From NCBI RefSeq assembly GCF_950295315.1, contig NC_080177.1, positions 83,687,094 to 83,751,093 on the forward strand: 64,000 nucleotides of DNA. Reading direction: 5' to 3'. Each line of letters opens with the position of its first letter. The stretch's first letter is position 1. Positions 42,509 through 52,859 of this stretch are shown piece after piece. The DNA comes from Erinaceus europaeus. Its lineage: Eukaryota; Chordata; Mammalia; Eulipotyphla; Erinaceidae. A program made the translations under genes and the position numbers. The notes under the pieces were generated by a model. That model was not told the origin of the DNA. It made no database searches and was given only the letters and a program-made list of their open reading frames with translations.

Positions 42509-42874
42509 TGAGTGAGATCACTTATGAGTGAGATCATTAAGTATCTGTCCTTCTCTTTTTGGCTTATCTCACATAACATGATGTCTTCCAATTTCATCCA
42601 AGATGAAACAAAAGAGATGACTCCACTGTTATTAGCAGCTGAATCGTATTCTATCATGTATATATATCACAGGTTTTCCAGCCATTCATCTGCCTTTGGA
42701 CATCTGCATTGCTTCCAAGTGTTGGCAATACCAAATTATGCTGCTACAACCATGGGCATTCACAGATCTCTTCTGATAGCTGTTTCTGTTTCCTTTGAGT
42801 AAGTCCCCAGGTGAGAAATTTCTGGGTCCTGTGAATTCTACCCTCTTCACATTGAAATGCTGTGTGGTTGTTCT

Positions 42875-44090
42875 TTATGGCAGCTAGGTAAGCATACTAA
42901 ATAGACAGTGACAGACCCTAAATCACTTCAGTTTAGAAAGAACCTTTGCATTCACAGGATCATCCTCCTAAAATTGAGTATTTCTGCCATTGTTAAATGT
43001 GTCATTTTCAGAAAGCCTGAAGACACTAATCTGCCATATAAATCAATAATCTGAGAACAGAACTTTAGAGAAAGCAGATTCTGACAGACTGCAAAGAAAC
43101 AGAAAGGTCTCCAAAATCGTTTTTTTATTTTAAATGATAGGAGCAATTTTTTATCTAGATCAAAATGTAGGCTTATAACTAGCTGAAAAGTTATGAACTG
43201 GTTTTATTTTTTCAAAACAGTGGATACCTATGGAAAAAAATAGCATCTGCTAAAAGAATGAAGACATTAATGCAAAAGAGGAGGTAGAATTGTACAAGTA
43301 AGTGAACACATGAAATCTTCCATAAAAATACAATTACAAAGTCAATAGTTCACATGGTCATGTTTTTTGTTTTTTTGTTTTTTTTTTACCTAAGGTATCC
43401 TCCAAAGTATAAGTACAGATATGCAAAAAGAATAACCTTTGTAGCCTAGTTTGGGACAGAATTTAAGACTAAAATATCAAAAATTTAGCTGGAAAGCTTT
43501 GAAATAATAAAATACAAAGTATTGGTATAACTCTGCCTATGCCCTTAACTAACAGGTAAACTACATATGTGCAGGGGAGATGGCCCAACACAAAAACAGA
43601 TAAAAGAGTTGATTAATAAATACATGTAAGTGATTGAAGATGGACATTATAAAAAAAGAGAGAAAAGCACCTACCTTTCATAGACAGTATTAAACCCAAT
43701 GAAGTTGGAATTTAAATATATACTCCAGCCTGTGTACAGTACCGTGAAAGAATGCTGATGTCAGCTCACTTGTAATGACAAGAGATTGAGTTCCTGAGAC
43801 TGAAAGAACTGGAAAATTAGACAGTTCTTTCCACGAGAAAGGGAAACACAGAAAGAAAAACTCTAAAGTAGTACTATAAAAATTGCCTATGTCCTTCAGA
43901 ATTCCCAACGTACATGGACACAAGATGAAGGGGAAAGTAACAACTGTTTCATTCATACCGGCAAGGTACAATGACAAAAAGAAACATGAGAGCTAGCAGT
44001 CTTGTCACTCCCTTGCCTTTGAGTGAAAGCATTCCTGAGGTGGGAAAAGAGAGACGGGACCCAGAACCTCAACTATCAAACTGTGTGTTT
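42875..44090. other. No recognisable feature, about 1.2 kb
   Basis: AT-rich; a T run near 43363-43389. Confidence 0.45.
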
Positions 44091-44098
44091 GTATAGAA

Positions 44099-44288
44099 TA
44101 CAGAGAGAGAGAGAGAGACAGAGAGAGAGAGATGGAGAGAGAGAGAAAGACAGAGACAGAGAGGGAGAAAGAGAGGCGGAGACAGAGAGAGAGACGGAGA
44201 GGGAGAGAGAGACAGAGAGAGAGAGACGGAGACGGAGAGGGAGAGACAGAGAGAGAGAGACGGAGAGGGAGAGAGAGAGGGAGGGAGA
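44099..44288. repeat. (GA)n/(GAGACA)n purine-rich repeat
   Basis: About 190 bp of GA with GACA and GGGA variants. The Arg/Glu and Leu/Ser open frames over it are compositional. Confidence 0.95.
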
Positions 44289-44745
44289 CCAAGGTACTTC
44301 TCGGACATCTATGATGTTTGTTTTGCATGATATGCACTTCTGGGGGGTGAACCTATATCACCCACAAGTACAGGCTGGGGGGATGTTGACTTTGGGATCC
44401 TGGTGCGTGATGGTGGAAAAGACCTTTAAACTGAGGGTGGAGAGTATTTTGCAGACACGTGTCACAAGTGGATTATGAGTTAGTATAGGCTGAGGCAACT
44501 GGGTGTTGTCATGACAATTAGAGAAATCTGAACAAGCTTTAAAAGGAGCACCTAGAGTGGAAGTGTGAGTTCTCTGCTAGGCGGGATGGAGGGAATAGAA
44601 AAGCCTTCTCAGATAAATTGAGAAAACAGTGTTGAATAGTTTTGTAGGAGGATGGTGAAAGGACCAGATGAAAAGGCCAGTATCATTATTGTGATAATGC
44701 CATTTAATAGAATTACACTAATTATTTAGATAGAGCTAGAGAGGC
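44289..44745. other. No recognisable feature
   Basis: Single-copy-like. Confidence 0.4.
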
Positions 44746-44749
44746 AGAA

Positions 44750-44948
44750 GGGGCCAGGCGGTGGTACACTTGGTTAAGCATGCGCATTAAAGTGTTCAAG
44801 GAGCCGTATTCAAGCTCCTGGTCCCCACCTGCACGGGGAAAGCTTCACAAGTGATGAAGCAGAGTTGCAGGTGTCTCTCTTTTGTCTCCCTCGCTCCCTA
44901 CCTCCTTCTTCCCTCTAAATTTCTCTATCCTACCCAATGACATATAAC
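44750..44948 (+). mobile_element. S2 SINE
   Basis: GGGGCCAGGCGGTGGTACACTTGG to CTATCCTACCCAATGACATA, followed by a (GA)n run at 44952-44978. Confidence 0.88.
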
Positions 44949-44950
44949 TA

Positions 44951-44982
<32 letters not shown>

Positions 44983-44984
44983 GA

Positions 44985-45198
44985 CCTTCTGGGGTCCAGG
45001 TTGTGGAGAACCTGGTCGAGCACACACATTGCAGTGCTCGTGCTCACGGCCCCGGTCCCCCCTGCAGGGGGAAATCTGTGTGAGTGGTGAAGCAGGACTG
45101 CAGATGTCTCTCTGTCTCTCTCCCTCTCTGCCTCCCCCATCCTCTCAATTTCTACTATCTCTGTCCACTAAACAAATAAAGATTAAAAAAATTATTTT
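44985..45198 (+). mobile_element. S2 SINE
   Basis: GGGGTCCAGGTTGTGGAGAACC, CCCCCTGCAGGGGGAAATC, CTGTCCACTAAACAAATAAAG. Confidence 0.88.
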
Positions 45199-45575
45199 AA
45201 AAAAGAACTTCTGTGTGCTAATGCTAAGGAGTTAAACCTTTGACTGATATGATCATATTTTAATTTGCATGAAAAATCAGTCTGGTAGCAGAGTTGTAAT
45301 GTGGTAGGAAAAACCAAGTTGAGAAAGAAAGACTGGTTTTGAGGTTGTTCTGGTGATTCCAACACAACATGATAAATGCTTTAATTATCAGTGGCTTTAG
45401 GGATAGAAAAAAGCTAGATGTGATAAATGATATGGAAATTGAATCTATAAAACCTGTTTATCAAACAGTGGTAAATTATGAAGAATAGGCAGTTGTCTCA
45501 TATACTTATAGGAAATAGAAAGTAATTGATCTGTTTTGACTAAAAGGTGAAAAGACCAGATTAGTATTTTTTAGC
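45199..45575. other. No recognisable feature
   Basis: Single-copy-like. Confidence 0.4.
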
Positions 45576-45576
45576 A

Positions 45577-45852
45577 CCTTTTTTATTTTTTATATTCCCT
45601 TTTGTTGCCCTTGTTGTTTTTGTGTTGTTATTGATGTCGTCGTCGTTGTAGGCTAGGACAGAGAGAAATGGAGAGAGGAGGGGAAGACAGAGAGGAGGAG
45701 AGAAAGACAGACACCTGCAGACCTGCTTCACCACCTGTGAAGCGACTCCCCTGCAGGTGGGGAGCTGGGGAACTTGAACCAGAATCCTTATCCCAGTCCT
45801 TGTGCTTTGTGCCATGTGCGCTTAACTCACTGCACTACCACCCAACTCCCTA
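45577..45852 (-). mobile_element. S1 SINE
   Basis: Minus-strand S1: CCCTTTTGTTGCCCTTG at the left, CACTGCACTACCACCCAACTCCC at the right. Confidence 0.93.
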
Positions 45853-45910
45853 TTCTAACCTATTTTACCCTGACCTTGTAAGACACATTATATGACAGCA
45901 TAGTTAAATA

Positions 45911-45930
45911 TAATAGATAGATAGATAGAT

Positions 45931-45979
<49 letters not shown>

Positions 45980-45980
45980 T
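45911..45980. repeat. (GATA)n microsatellite
   Basis: About 17 units with one GATGATA interruption. Confidence 0.96.
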
Positions 45981-46037
45981 CAGACAGATATCATCAGGAC
46001 TTCAGTAGCAGAATCAGCACTTCAGTAGAAATACAAG

Positions 46038-46400
46038 GAATATGGGGTCTGGGTGGTAGCACAGCGGTTTAAGCGCATGTGGTGCAAAGCACAAGGACCC
46101 GCGTAAGGATCCCGGTTCCAGCCCCCGGCTCCCCACCTGCAGGGGAGTCGCTTCACACGTGGTGAAGCAGGTCTGCAGGTGTCTGTCTTTCTCTCCCCCT
46201 CTCTGTCTTCCCCTCCTCTCTCCATTTCTCTCTGTCCTCTCCAACAACAACAACAGCTATGACAACAATAGCAGTAACAATTACAACAGGCACAACAACA
46301 AGGGCAACAAAATGGGAAAAAAATATGGCCTCCAGGAGCAGTGGATTCATCGTGCAGGCACTGAGCCCCAGTGATAACCCTGGAGGCAAAAAAAAAAAAA
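46038..46400 (+). mobile_element. S1 SINE, full length with 3' module
   Basis: It contains every S1 part: head GTAGCACAGCGGTTTAAGC, B box region GGTTCCAGCC, core, GGGCAACAAAATGGG, then GGAGCAGTGGATTCATCG...AACCCTGGAGGC and 13 A's. A good reference copy. Confidence 0.93.
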
Positions 46401-46612
46401 AGTAAGAAACACAAGGAGTACAAGGGAAGTCTGTAGGTGGTAGTCACATAGGGTTCAGTAAAGATGGCAACATCTATACTGAGATCTAGTTGATGACATC
46501 TGTAAACATATCAGTGCAGCATACATTCTGGTAAAAATATCAAAGAGTACAGCTTTTACTGATTTTATACTCCGAATTGATGAGCATAAGAGATGGCAAG
46601 AGAAATGGTCAG

Positions 46613-46800
46613 CAGGGGCTGTGTGGCAGCTCGTGTTAGCCATGTGTGAGGACTCACGTGCCAGCCCCTGCTCCCCACCTGCGGGGGAAGCGTCCCTAGT
46701 GCCGAGTCAGGTCTTCAGGCGTCTCTCTGTCTCTCTCTAGTTCTCCCTCCCTTCCCAAGTTCTCTCTGTCCTATGAAATAGAACAAAGGGGTACAACAAA
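46613..46800 (+). mobile_element. S2-like head of A7
   Basis: CAGGGGCTGTGTGGCAGCTCG, CTGCTCCCCACCTGCGGGGG and CTCTCTGTCCTATGAAATAG. The left TSD abuts it directly, and no TSD separates it from the family A body. Confidence 0.75.
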
Positions 46801-48060
46801 CAAACGAAAATTTTCGTTAGGGAATGCTTGGATTCTCAAACAAGTACGGTGGGCCTAGACCTCCAGCAGACCCCTCTCTCTACCATCACTAGTCACTTCC
46901 ATCAGGAACATCATCCTAAACCCTCTTGTGGGCCTCTCCTGGACCTTGTCCTCACTGTTAACAGCAACAGCAGGAACGCCCCACTCTAAAGGGAGGCTGG
47001 TCAGCCTGCTCTGCCACTCAGGGAAGACGGGTCCTGACATGAGAGCAGCCTAGAATGTTCCCAGCTGTGACCATGGACTGTGAGCTCAGTCTGACAGGGA
47101 GTTGGAGGTCACACAGGCTCCTGTTAAATGTGAATAGACATGGGCCCTGGGTCAGGATGATGGGGTAAGCAGTTAATTTTATTCATAGACTTTATTCAAG
47201 TTTGGCAGGTAATCTCTACTCTAATCCAGTCCCGTCCCTATACGCAACTCTTCAGGCCCTATTCTCAACACCATCTTCCCAGACTATATTTTTGTCTAAC
47301 TCCATGTTAGCTATCAAACTCAAGCAAAAACTCTGAAAGTCATAGCCCCCTAGGCACGTACCTAAAACAGACTTTCTCACTTCTTTCCACTCGAAGATCC
47401 TTGTTCTCACCTGCTTTATCCCCTACTTTTTGGTTCCCATTCAATAATCATTTCCTTCTGCTTTATATCTTACCACCTTTGGCCACCAAGTCGCAGATGC
47501 TACCATGAAGCCAACCTGACTTCCATGGGCAGACGGCCTCACCCATGTGTCCTGGAACCTCCACCTCCCCAGAGCCCTGCCCCACTAGGGAAACACAGAC
47601 ACAGGCTGGGGGTGTGGATCCACCTGCCAACACCCATGGCCAGGAAAGAAGCAATGACAGAAGCCAGACCTTCCTCCTTCTACACTCCAAAAAAGAATTT
47701 TGATTCATATTCCCAATGAAGAAGAAATGATAAGGGAAGATGAGTAAAGTGTTCTGACCTCCAGCTCCATTAGGACCCAGAAAGAGAAGAGGAAATTATG
47801 AAAAACATTCAGAAGTAGTAACAGGTCTAAGTATGAGTTAGAAAGGAAAAGAAGATTGGACCCTGAAACAAAATGGTCAAATATATACAAATATAGACAG
47901 ACAGTTATAGAAATAACAGTCAGCCCGAATCTGTGACCTTGGGAGAACCGCTGCAGTTCCCAATGGAGGGAATGGGGACACAGAACTCTGGTGTTGGGAA
48001 CAATGGGGAATGAGATGCCTGTAATCTTATGATTGTGTAAACCAACATTAAGTCACTAAT

Positions 48061-48393
48061 TTTTTTTTTTTTTGTCTCCAGGGTTACTGCCAGGGCTCGG
48101 TGCCTGCACCACGAATCCACTGCTCCTGGAGGCCATTTTTCCCCCTTTGTTACCCTGGTTGTTTTACCATTGTTGTGGTTATTATTATCCTTATTAGTGA
48201 TGTTGTTGTTGGATAGGACAGAGAGAAATGGAGAGAGGAGGGGAAGATAGAGAGAGGGGGAGAGAAAGACAGACACCTGCAGACCTGCTTCACTGCCTAT
48301 GAATCGACTCCCCTGCATGTGGGGATCCTTACGTTGGTCCTTGTGCTTTGCGCCACGTGCGCTTAACCCACTGTGCTACCACCAGACCCCCCC
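48061..48393 (-). mobile_element. S1 SINE inside the A7 tail
   Basis: T-rich left end, GTCTCCAGGGTTACTGCCAGG module, head GCTACCACCAGACCCC at the right. It interrupts CACTAAT / AATAAAATTTT of A7. Confidence 0.93.
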
Positions 48394-48579
48394 CCAATAA
48401 AATTTTAAAAAGAGAAATGGTCAGAAGTGTTTTTTACCAATTTGGATGGCTTTTTTTTCCGCCACAAAAGCACCATTTCTCAAAGAGTTGGTCCCTATGA
48501 ATGGGTTCTGGAATAATGGGGAGAACAGAAAAGCAGTAAGCTACCAGTGCTTGGTGTGAACTAAAAGGAAAACATACAT

Positions 48580-48965
48580 GTTTTTGCCTAAGCCTGACAT
48601 CACACGTGCAGGTGAACCCAGGTTATTGTCTGGGGAGATGGTGTCATAGTTGGAAAAAGGACTAGAAAGTGGCATCAGGGAAGAGAGTAGCTCCCTGCCC
48701 CACTAGGGAAAGAGAGAGACAGGCTGGGAGTATGGATCAACCTGCCAACGCCCATGTTCAGCGAGGAAGCAATGACAGAAGCCAGACCTTCCACCTTCTG
48801 CATCCCACAGTGACCCTGGGTCCACACTCCCAGAGGGATAGAGAATAGGAAAGCTATCAGGGGAGGGGGTGGGATACGGAGTTCTGGTGGTGGGAATTGT
48901 GTGGAATTGTACCCTTCTTATCCTATAGTCTTATCATTTCCATTTTATAAATAAAAATTTAAAAG
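48580..48965 (+). mobile_element. Family A copy A8 with 5' inversion
   Basis: 48580-48691 is family A in reverse (AGGTTATTGTCTGGGGAGATGG...GGGAAGAGAGTAGCTCCC). From 48692 on the 3' end is in forward orientation. TSD acatacat at 48572-48579 and 48966-48973. This is the twin-priming layout of L1-type insertion. Confidence 0.9.
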
Positions 48966-49389
48966 ACATACATTTTATTGTGTTAGTCTTGGGGTAGTTG
49001 TTACTGCAATAAAGCTGACTCCTCGAATTACAGAAGGAGCCAAGCAAAGAGAGAATGATAAGGAAATAAAGACAGTAACAAAAAAAAAAAAGTTTAGAGA
49101 ACCCTCAGTTTGAAAAAGAGCAGTCAACTCTAAGGAAAGCTAGGGCAGAAGAGAGAAAATATTTTAAGGCAGTATAGAATTGAGCATGCTAAAATACTGA
49201 TCTGTGGCGAAAGTACTGTTATGGATAGAACAGTAAGGGTCTGAGACAAGGCCTAATTCAGTATGGGGGCCTTAGGCAGCTGCAGGAGCTGGAATTCTGA
49301 GCAGAGAAGGGAGGGCTCTCAGTGGAACTAAATTTCCTTTTGTAGCCAGTGATCAAGAGGAAACACGAGGACAGAAACAATTTTTTTTC

Positions 49390-50195
49390 TGTATCACTTT
49401 TTTTTAATTTTTAATTTATAAAAATAAAATACTGACAAAAACCATAGGATAAGAGGAGAGGAGTACAACTCCACACAATTCCCACCACCAGAACTCCATA
49501 TCCCATCCCCTCCCCTGACAGCTTTCCTATTCTCTGTCCCTCTGGGAGTATGGACCCAGGGTCATTGTGGGATGCAGAAGGTGGAAGGTCTGGCTTCTGT
49601 CATTGCTTCACAGCTGAACATGGGTGTTGACAGGTGGATCCGTCCTCCCAGTCTGCCTCTCTCTTTCCCCAGTGGGAAGGACTCTGGGGAAGCCAAGCTC
49701 CAGGACACATTGGTGGGACTGTCTGTCCAGGAAAGTCAGGCTGGCATCATGGTAGCATCTGCAACCTAGTGGCTGAAAAAAAAGTTAATATATAAAGCCA
49801 AATGAGGGAGTCGGGTGGTAGCACAGCGGGTTAAGCGCAGGTGGCGCAAAGCACAAGGACCGACATAAGGATCCCGGTTCGAGCCCCCGGCTCCCCACCT
49901 GCAGGGGAGTCGCTTCACAGGCGGTGAAGCAGGTCTGCAGGTGTCTGTCTTTCTCTCCTCCTCTCTGTCTTCCCCTCCTCTCTCCATTTCTCTCTGTCCT
50001 ATCCAACAACGACAACAACAATAATAACTACAACAATAAAACAACAAGGGCAACAAAAAGGTAATAAAAAAATAAAATGAATATTAAAAAAAGAAAGAAA
50101 AATCAAAACCTCCTCCCCACCATAAAAGTAAAAAAAAAAAAATCTTTAAAAAATAAATAAATATATAAAGCCAAACGAATTGTTGACTAACAGTA
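49390..50195 (-). mobile_element. Family A copy A9, split by a SINE
   Basis: The 3' end is at the left (TAATTTATAAAAATAAAATACTGAC). It runs to ATATATAAAGCCAAA at 49802, is interrupted by an S1, and resumes at 50161 to GAATTGTTGACTAACAG. Confidence 0.92.
49803..50160 (+). mobile_element. S1 SINE inserted in A9
   Basis: Complete S1. The perfect 15-bp TSD atatataaagccaaa lies at 49788-49802 and 50161-50175, which dates it after A9. Confidence 0.95.
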
Positions 50196-50447
50196 AGTGA
50201 ATTTTATATACACACACACATAACCCACCTTTACTCTCACACGGCGATGAGCACTCACAACACCAGACACGTGGATTTTCCATAGGAAATTTGATAGTAG
50301 CTTCTTGGAGTTTGTACTGACCCTGCAGGAATCAGCCCCACAAGACTGTCCACCCACACCCAGCTTATCCATGATTTCTATTCAATTTGGTTATAGATTA
50401 ATTGATCTTAAGACTGTTTTTAATTTTTTAAAGCTCTGACTCTGTTT

Positions 50448-50645
50448 TTTAAAAATATTTTTATTTATTTATTATTAGAGACAGAGAGAAACTGAAAGGG
50501 GAGGGGAGATAGACGGAGAGAGACAGAGGCATCCATAGCCCTGCTTCACCACTCGTGAAGCTTCCCTCCTGCAGGAGCTTGAACCTGGATCCTTATACTC
50601 TGTAATGAGTGCGTTTAACTAAGTGCACCACCTCTGGGCCCAGTC
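50448..50645 (-). mobile_element. S2 SINE
   Basis: TTTTATTTATTTATTATTAGAG at the left, core CTGCTTCACCACTCGTGAAGC, CACCACCTCTGGGCCC at the right. Confidence 0.88.
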
Positions 50646-50649
50646 CTAA

Positions 50650-50990
50650 GATTTTGCATGGATTAAATCATTTTCCAGAAAAGCTCACAAGACTCAGAGA
50701 AGCACTTGTATATACTTGCATTTGACTATAAACTACATGAATAGCCTACGCAGCTGAGACACAGAGGGGGAGCTCCAGACCCTGGTAGGCACAGGGGTGC
50801 CTGCACGTGGAGATGCAGCGTACCACCCTCCCCAGAACGTAGCCCGTGTTCATCAGACTATGAGGCCTGGACTCTCAGCATTTCTACGGAGCCTTCACCC
50901 CATGAGAGTGACAAGTCTTGAACACACTCTCCAGTCCTTCTTCCCTTCCCAGAGAAGAGGGATGTCATTAACAATTCTTTCTTTGTTTAA
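50650..50990. other. No recognisable feature
   Basis: Unassigned; somewhat GC-richer around 50755-50900 but without a recognisable family. Confidence 0.35.
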
Positions 50991-50991
50991 A

Positions 50992-51212
50992 ACATTTTAA
51001 TTATCTTTATTTATTGGGTAGAGACAGCCAGAAATCAAGAGAGAAGGGGGGTGGTAGAGAGGGAGGGAGAGGGAGGAGGGTGGGGAGAGACCTGCAGCCC
51101 TGCTTCACCACTTGAAAAGCTTTTGCCCTGCGGACCAGGAGACTGAACCTGAGTTCACAAGGAGCACTATAACGTGTGTGCTCACCCAGATGGACCACCA
51201 CCTGGCCCCTAA
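50992..51212 (-). mobile_element. S2 SINE
   Basis: TTTAATTATCTTTATTTATTGGGTAG to GGACCACCACCTGGCCCC. Confidence 0.9.
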
Positions 51213-51311
51213 AAATTCTAACTTTCTGAACAAGGATTGTTCTGTGTAGTGAGTATTCCTCTCATGAAGCTATCCAGAAAACCAGCAAGAGTTCCTCTAT
51301 TAGAATAAAGA

Positions 51312-51445
51312 ACTCTGGCGGAGGAAACAGCATAATGGTCCTGCAGAGAGACTCTCGTGCCTGAGGCTCCAAAGTCCCAGATGCAATCCTCTTCATTACC
51401 ACAAACCAGAGCTGAGCAGGGCTCTGGTAAAAAATAAAACAAAGG
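51312..51445 (+). mobile_element. S4 SINE
   Basis: GGAAACAGCATAATGGTCC, CCTGAGGCTCCAAAGTCCC, GAGCAGGGCTCTGGTAAAAAA. Confidence 0.9.
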
Positions 51446-51831
51446 CCTGCACATGATTTTTCTTTCATTTCACAAGGTTGGGAATGGGGGCAGGAAGCTG
51501 AGTGACTTTTTTCAGTGAAGAGGTGCAGACAGCTGAGGCTGTGAGGAAGAGACAGGAAGAAATCCCTAGCTAATGGAAAGTGGAGAAGCATTAAGGTAGT
51601 AAATACAGTAGCTGCATGTAAAATGTGTACAGGGACCACATGACTTGGAGACACTGATCATGGATGCAAAAATATGTCACACTCCTGAGGAATACAAACT
51701 GTCTAGGAGAAAGAGAGGGGAAAAGACACCACCTATTTTACTTAAGTACATAGACAGGGTTTGCGTATTGTTAGGCAAACCCAGTAAATTTACAATGATT
51801 CCTGGTCTGGCGGATAATTAATAAGAAAAGG

Positions 51832-52305
51832 AGAGACCCCCCCAACTCTTTACCTGCACTATTCCAGCCTTTAGGTTCATGATTAGTCAACAGTTTGTTC
51901 GGCTTTATATGTTAACTCTCTTTTCAGCCACCAGGTTCCAGATGCCAGCAGGATGCAACCAGACTTCCCTGGACAGACAACCCCACCAATGTGTCCTGGA
52001 GCTCTGATTTCCCAGAGCCCTGCCCTACTAGGGAAAGAGAGAGACAGGCTGGGAGTATGGATCCACTAGTCAAAACCCATGTTCAGGGGGGAAGCAATTA
52101 CAGAAGCCAGGCCTTCTACCTTCTGCATCCCACAGTGACCCTGGGTCCATACTCCAAGAGGGATAGAGAATGGGAAAGCTATCAGGGGAGGGGATGGCAT
52201 ACGGAGTTCTGGTGGTGGGAACTGTGTGGAGTTATACCCCTCTGATCCTATGGTTTAGTCAATGTTTCCTTTTTATAAATAAAAAAATTAAATTAAAAAA
52301 AGAAA
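51832..52305 (+). mobile_element. Family A copy A10
   Basis: 5'-truncated at GACCCCCCCAACTC; ends TTTCCTTTTTATAAATAAAAAAATTAAATTAAAA. Flanks share AGAAAAGG. Confidence 0.92.
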
Positions 52306-52380
52306 GAAAAGGGCATATGCACTATCACTCCAGTGGCAGGAGTTGTAGTGTGGGGACATTAAAGGTGGGAAAACAACTGA

Positions 52381-52525
52381 GTGACCTAGAAGGCGGTTCA
52401 GTGAATAAAGTATTAGACTCCCACGCATGAAGTCCTTAGTCAGCACCCCAGCATCACACGTGCCAGAGTGATGTTCTGGTTCTCTCTCTTTCTGCTCCAT
52501 AAATGAATAAATCTTTAAAAAATAG
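52381..52525 (+). mobile_element. S3 SINE
   Basis: GGCGGTTCAGTGAATAAAGTATTAG, CCCCAGCATCACACGTGCCAGAG, AATGAATAAATCTTTAAAAA (AATAAA plus a TCTTT terminator-like run). Confidence 0.85.
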
Positions 52526-52751
52526 TTTCAACTTTAAAGAAATAAGTTGCTACTGATGGGTCCAACTTGTGTAGAGTAATATGTAAGACCCATGAAAAAG
52601 GCTTTACTTGTTTGAGATTCCCAGTCTTAAATTTAACTGAAGACATCACAAAGATGCCTGAGCACTCAACTCAACACAACACTAACTATCCGAAGAAACC
52701 GTAAACTTCCACAAGTTAAGGGTTCAGTCTCCTACCATCGCCCCCCCCATT

Positions 52752-52828
52752 TCTTTCTCTCTCTCTCTCTCTCTTTCCCTCTCTTCCTCCCTCCCTCCCT
52801 CCCTCCCTCCCTCCCTCCCTCCCTCCTT
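52752..52828. repeat. (CT)n-(CCCT)n repeat
   Basis: CT run then about eleven CCCT units. Confidence 0.95.
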
Positions 52829-52859
52829 CCCCTTGCTAGCTCTCTTTAAAAAAGGCTCA

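Larger units (their letters stand above)
41790..42870 (-). mobile_element. L1 3' UTR, antisense, interrupted by the LINE copy 2
   Basis: The left part (41790-41966) holds CCTCACCAGAGTTCCTTGCC and TTCATGTTCTCTTTGTTTTC. The right part (42512-42870) holds GTGAGATCATTAAGTATCTG, GATGTCTTCCAATTTCATCC, CATGTATATATATCACAGG and CTCTTCACATTGAAATGC. The two halves are contiguous in L1 order once the insert is removed. Confidence 0.85.
46613..48409 (+). mobile_element. Family A copy A7 with a SINE-like 5' head, older
   Basis: Perfect 15-bp TSDs aagagaaatggtcag (46598-46612, 48410-48424) enclose an S2-like head (46613-46800), a diverged family A body from about 46850, a ~235-bp segment absent from other copies (about 47700-47935) and the family A end. 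A later S1 (48061-48393) sits in its tail. Divergence from A6 is visibly higher than for A3, A5 or A8. Confidence 0.8.
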
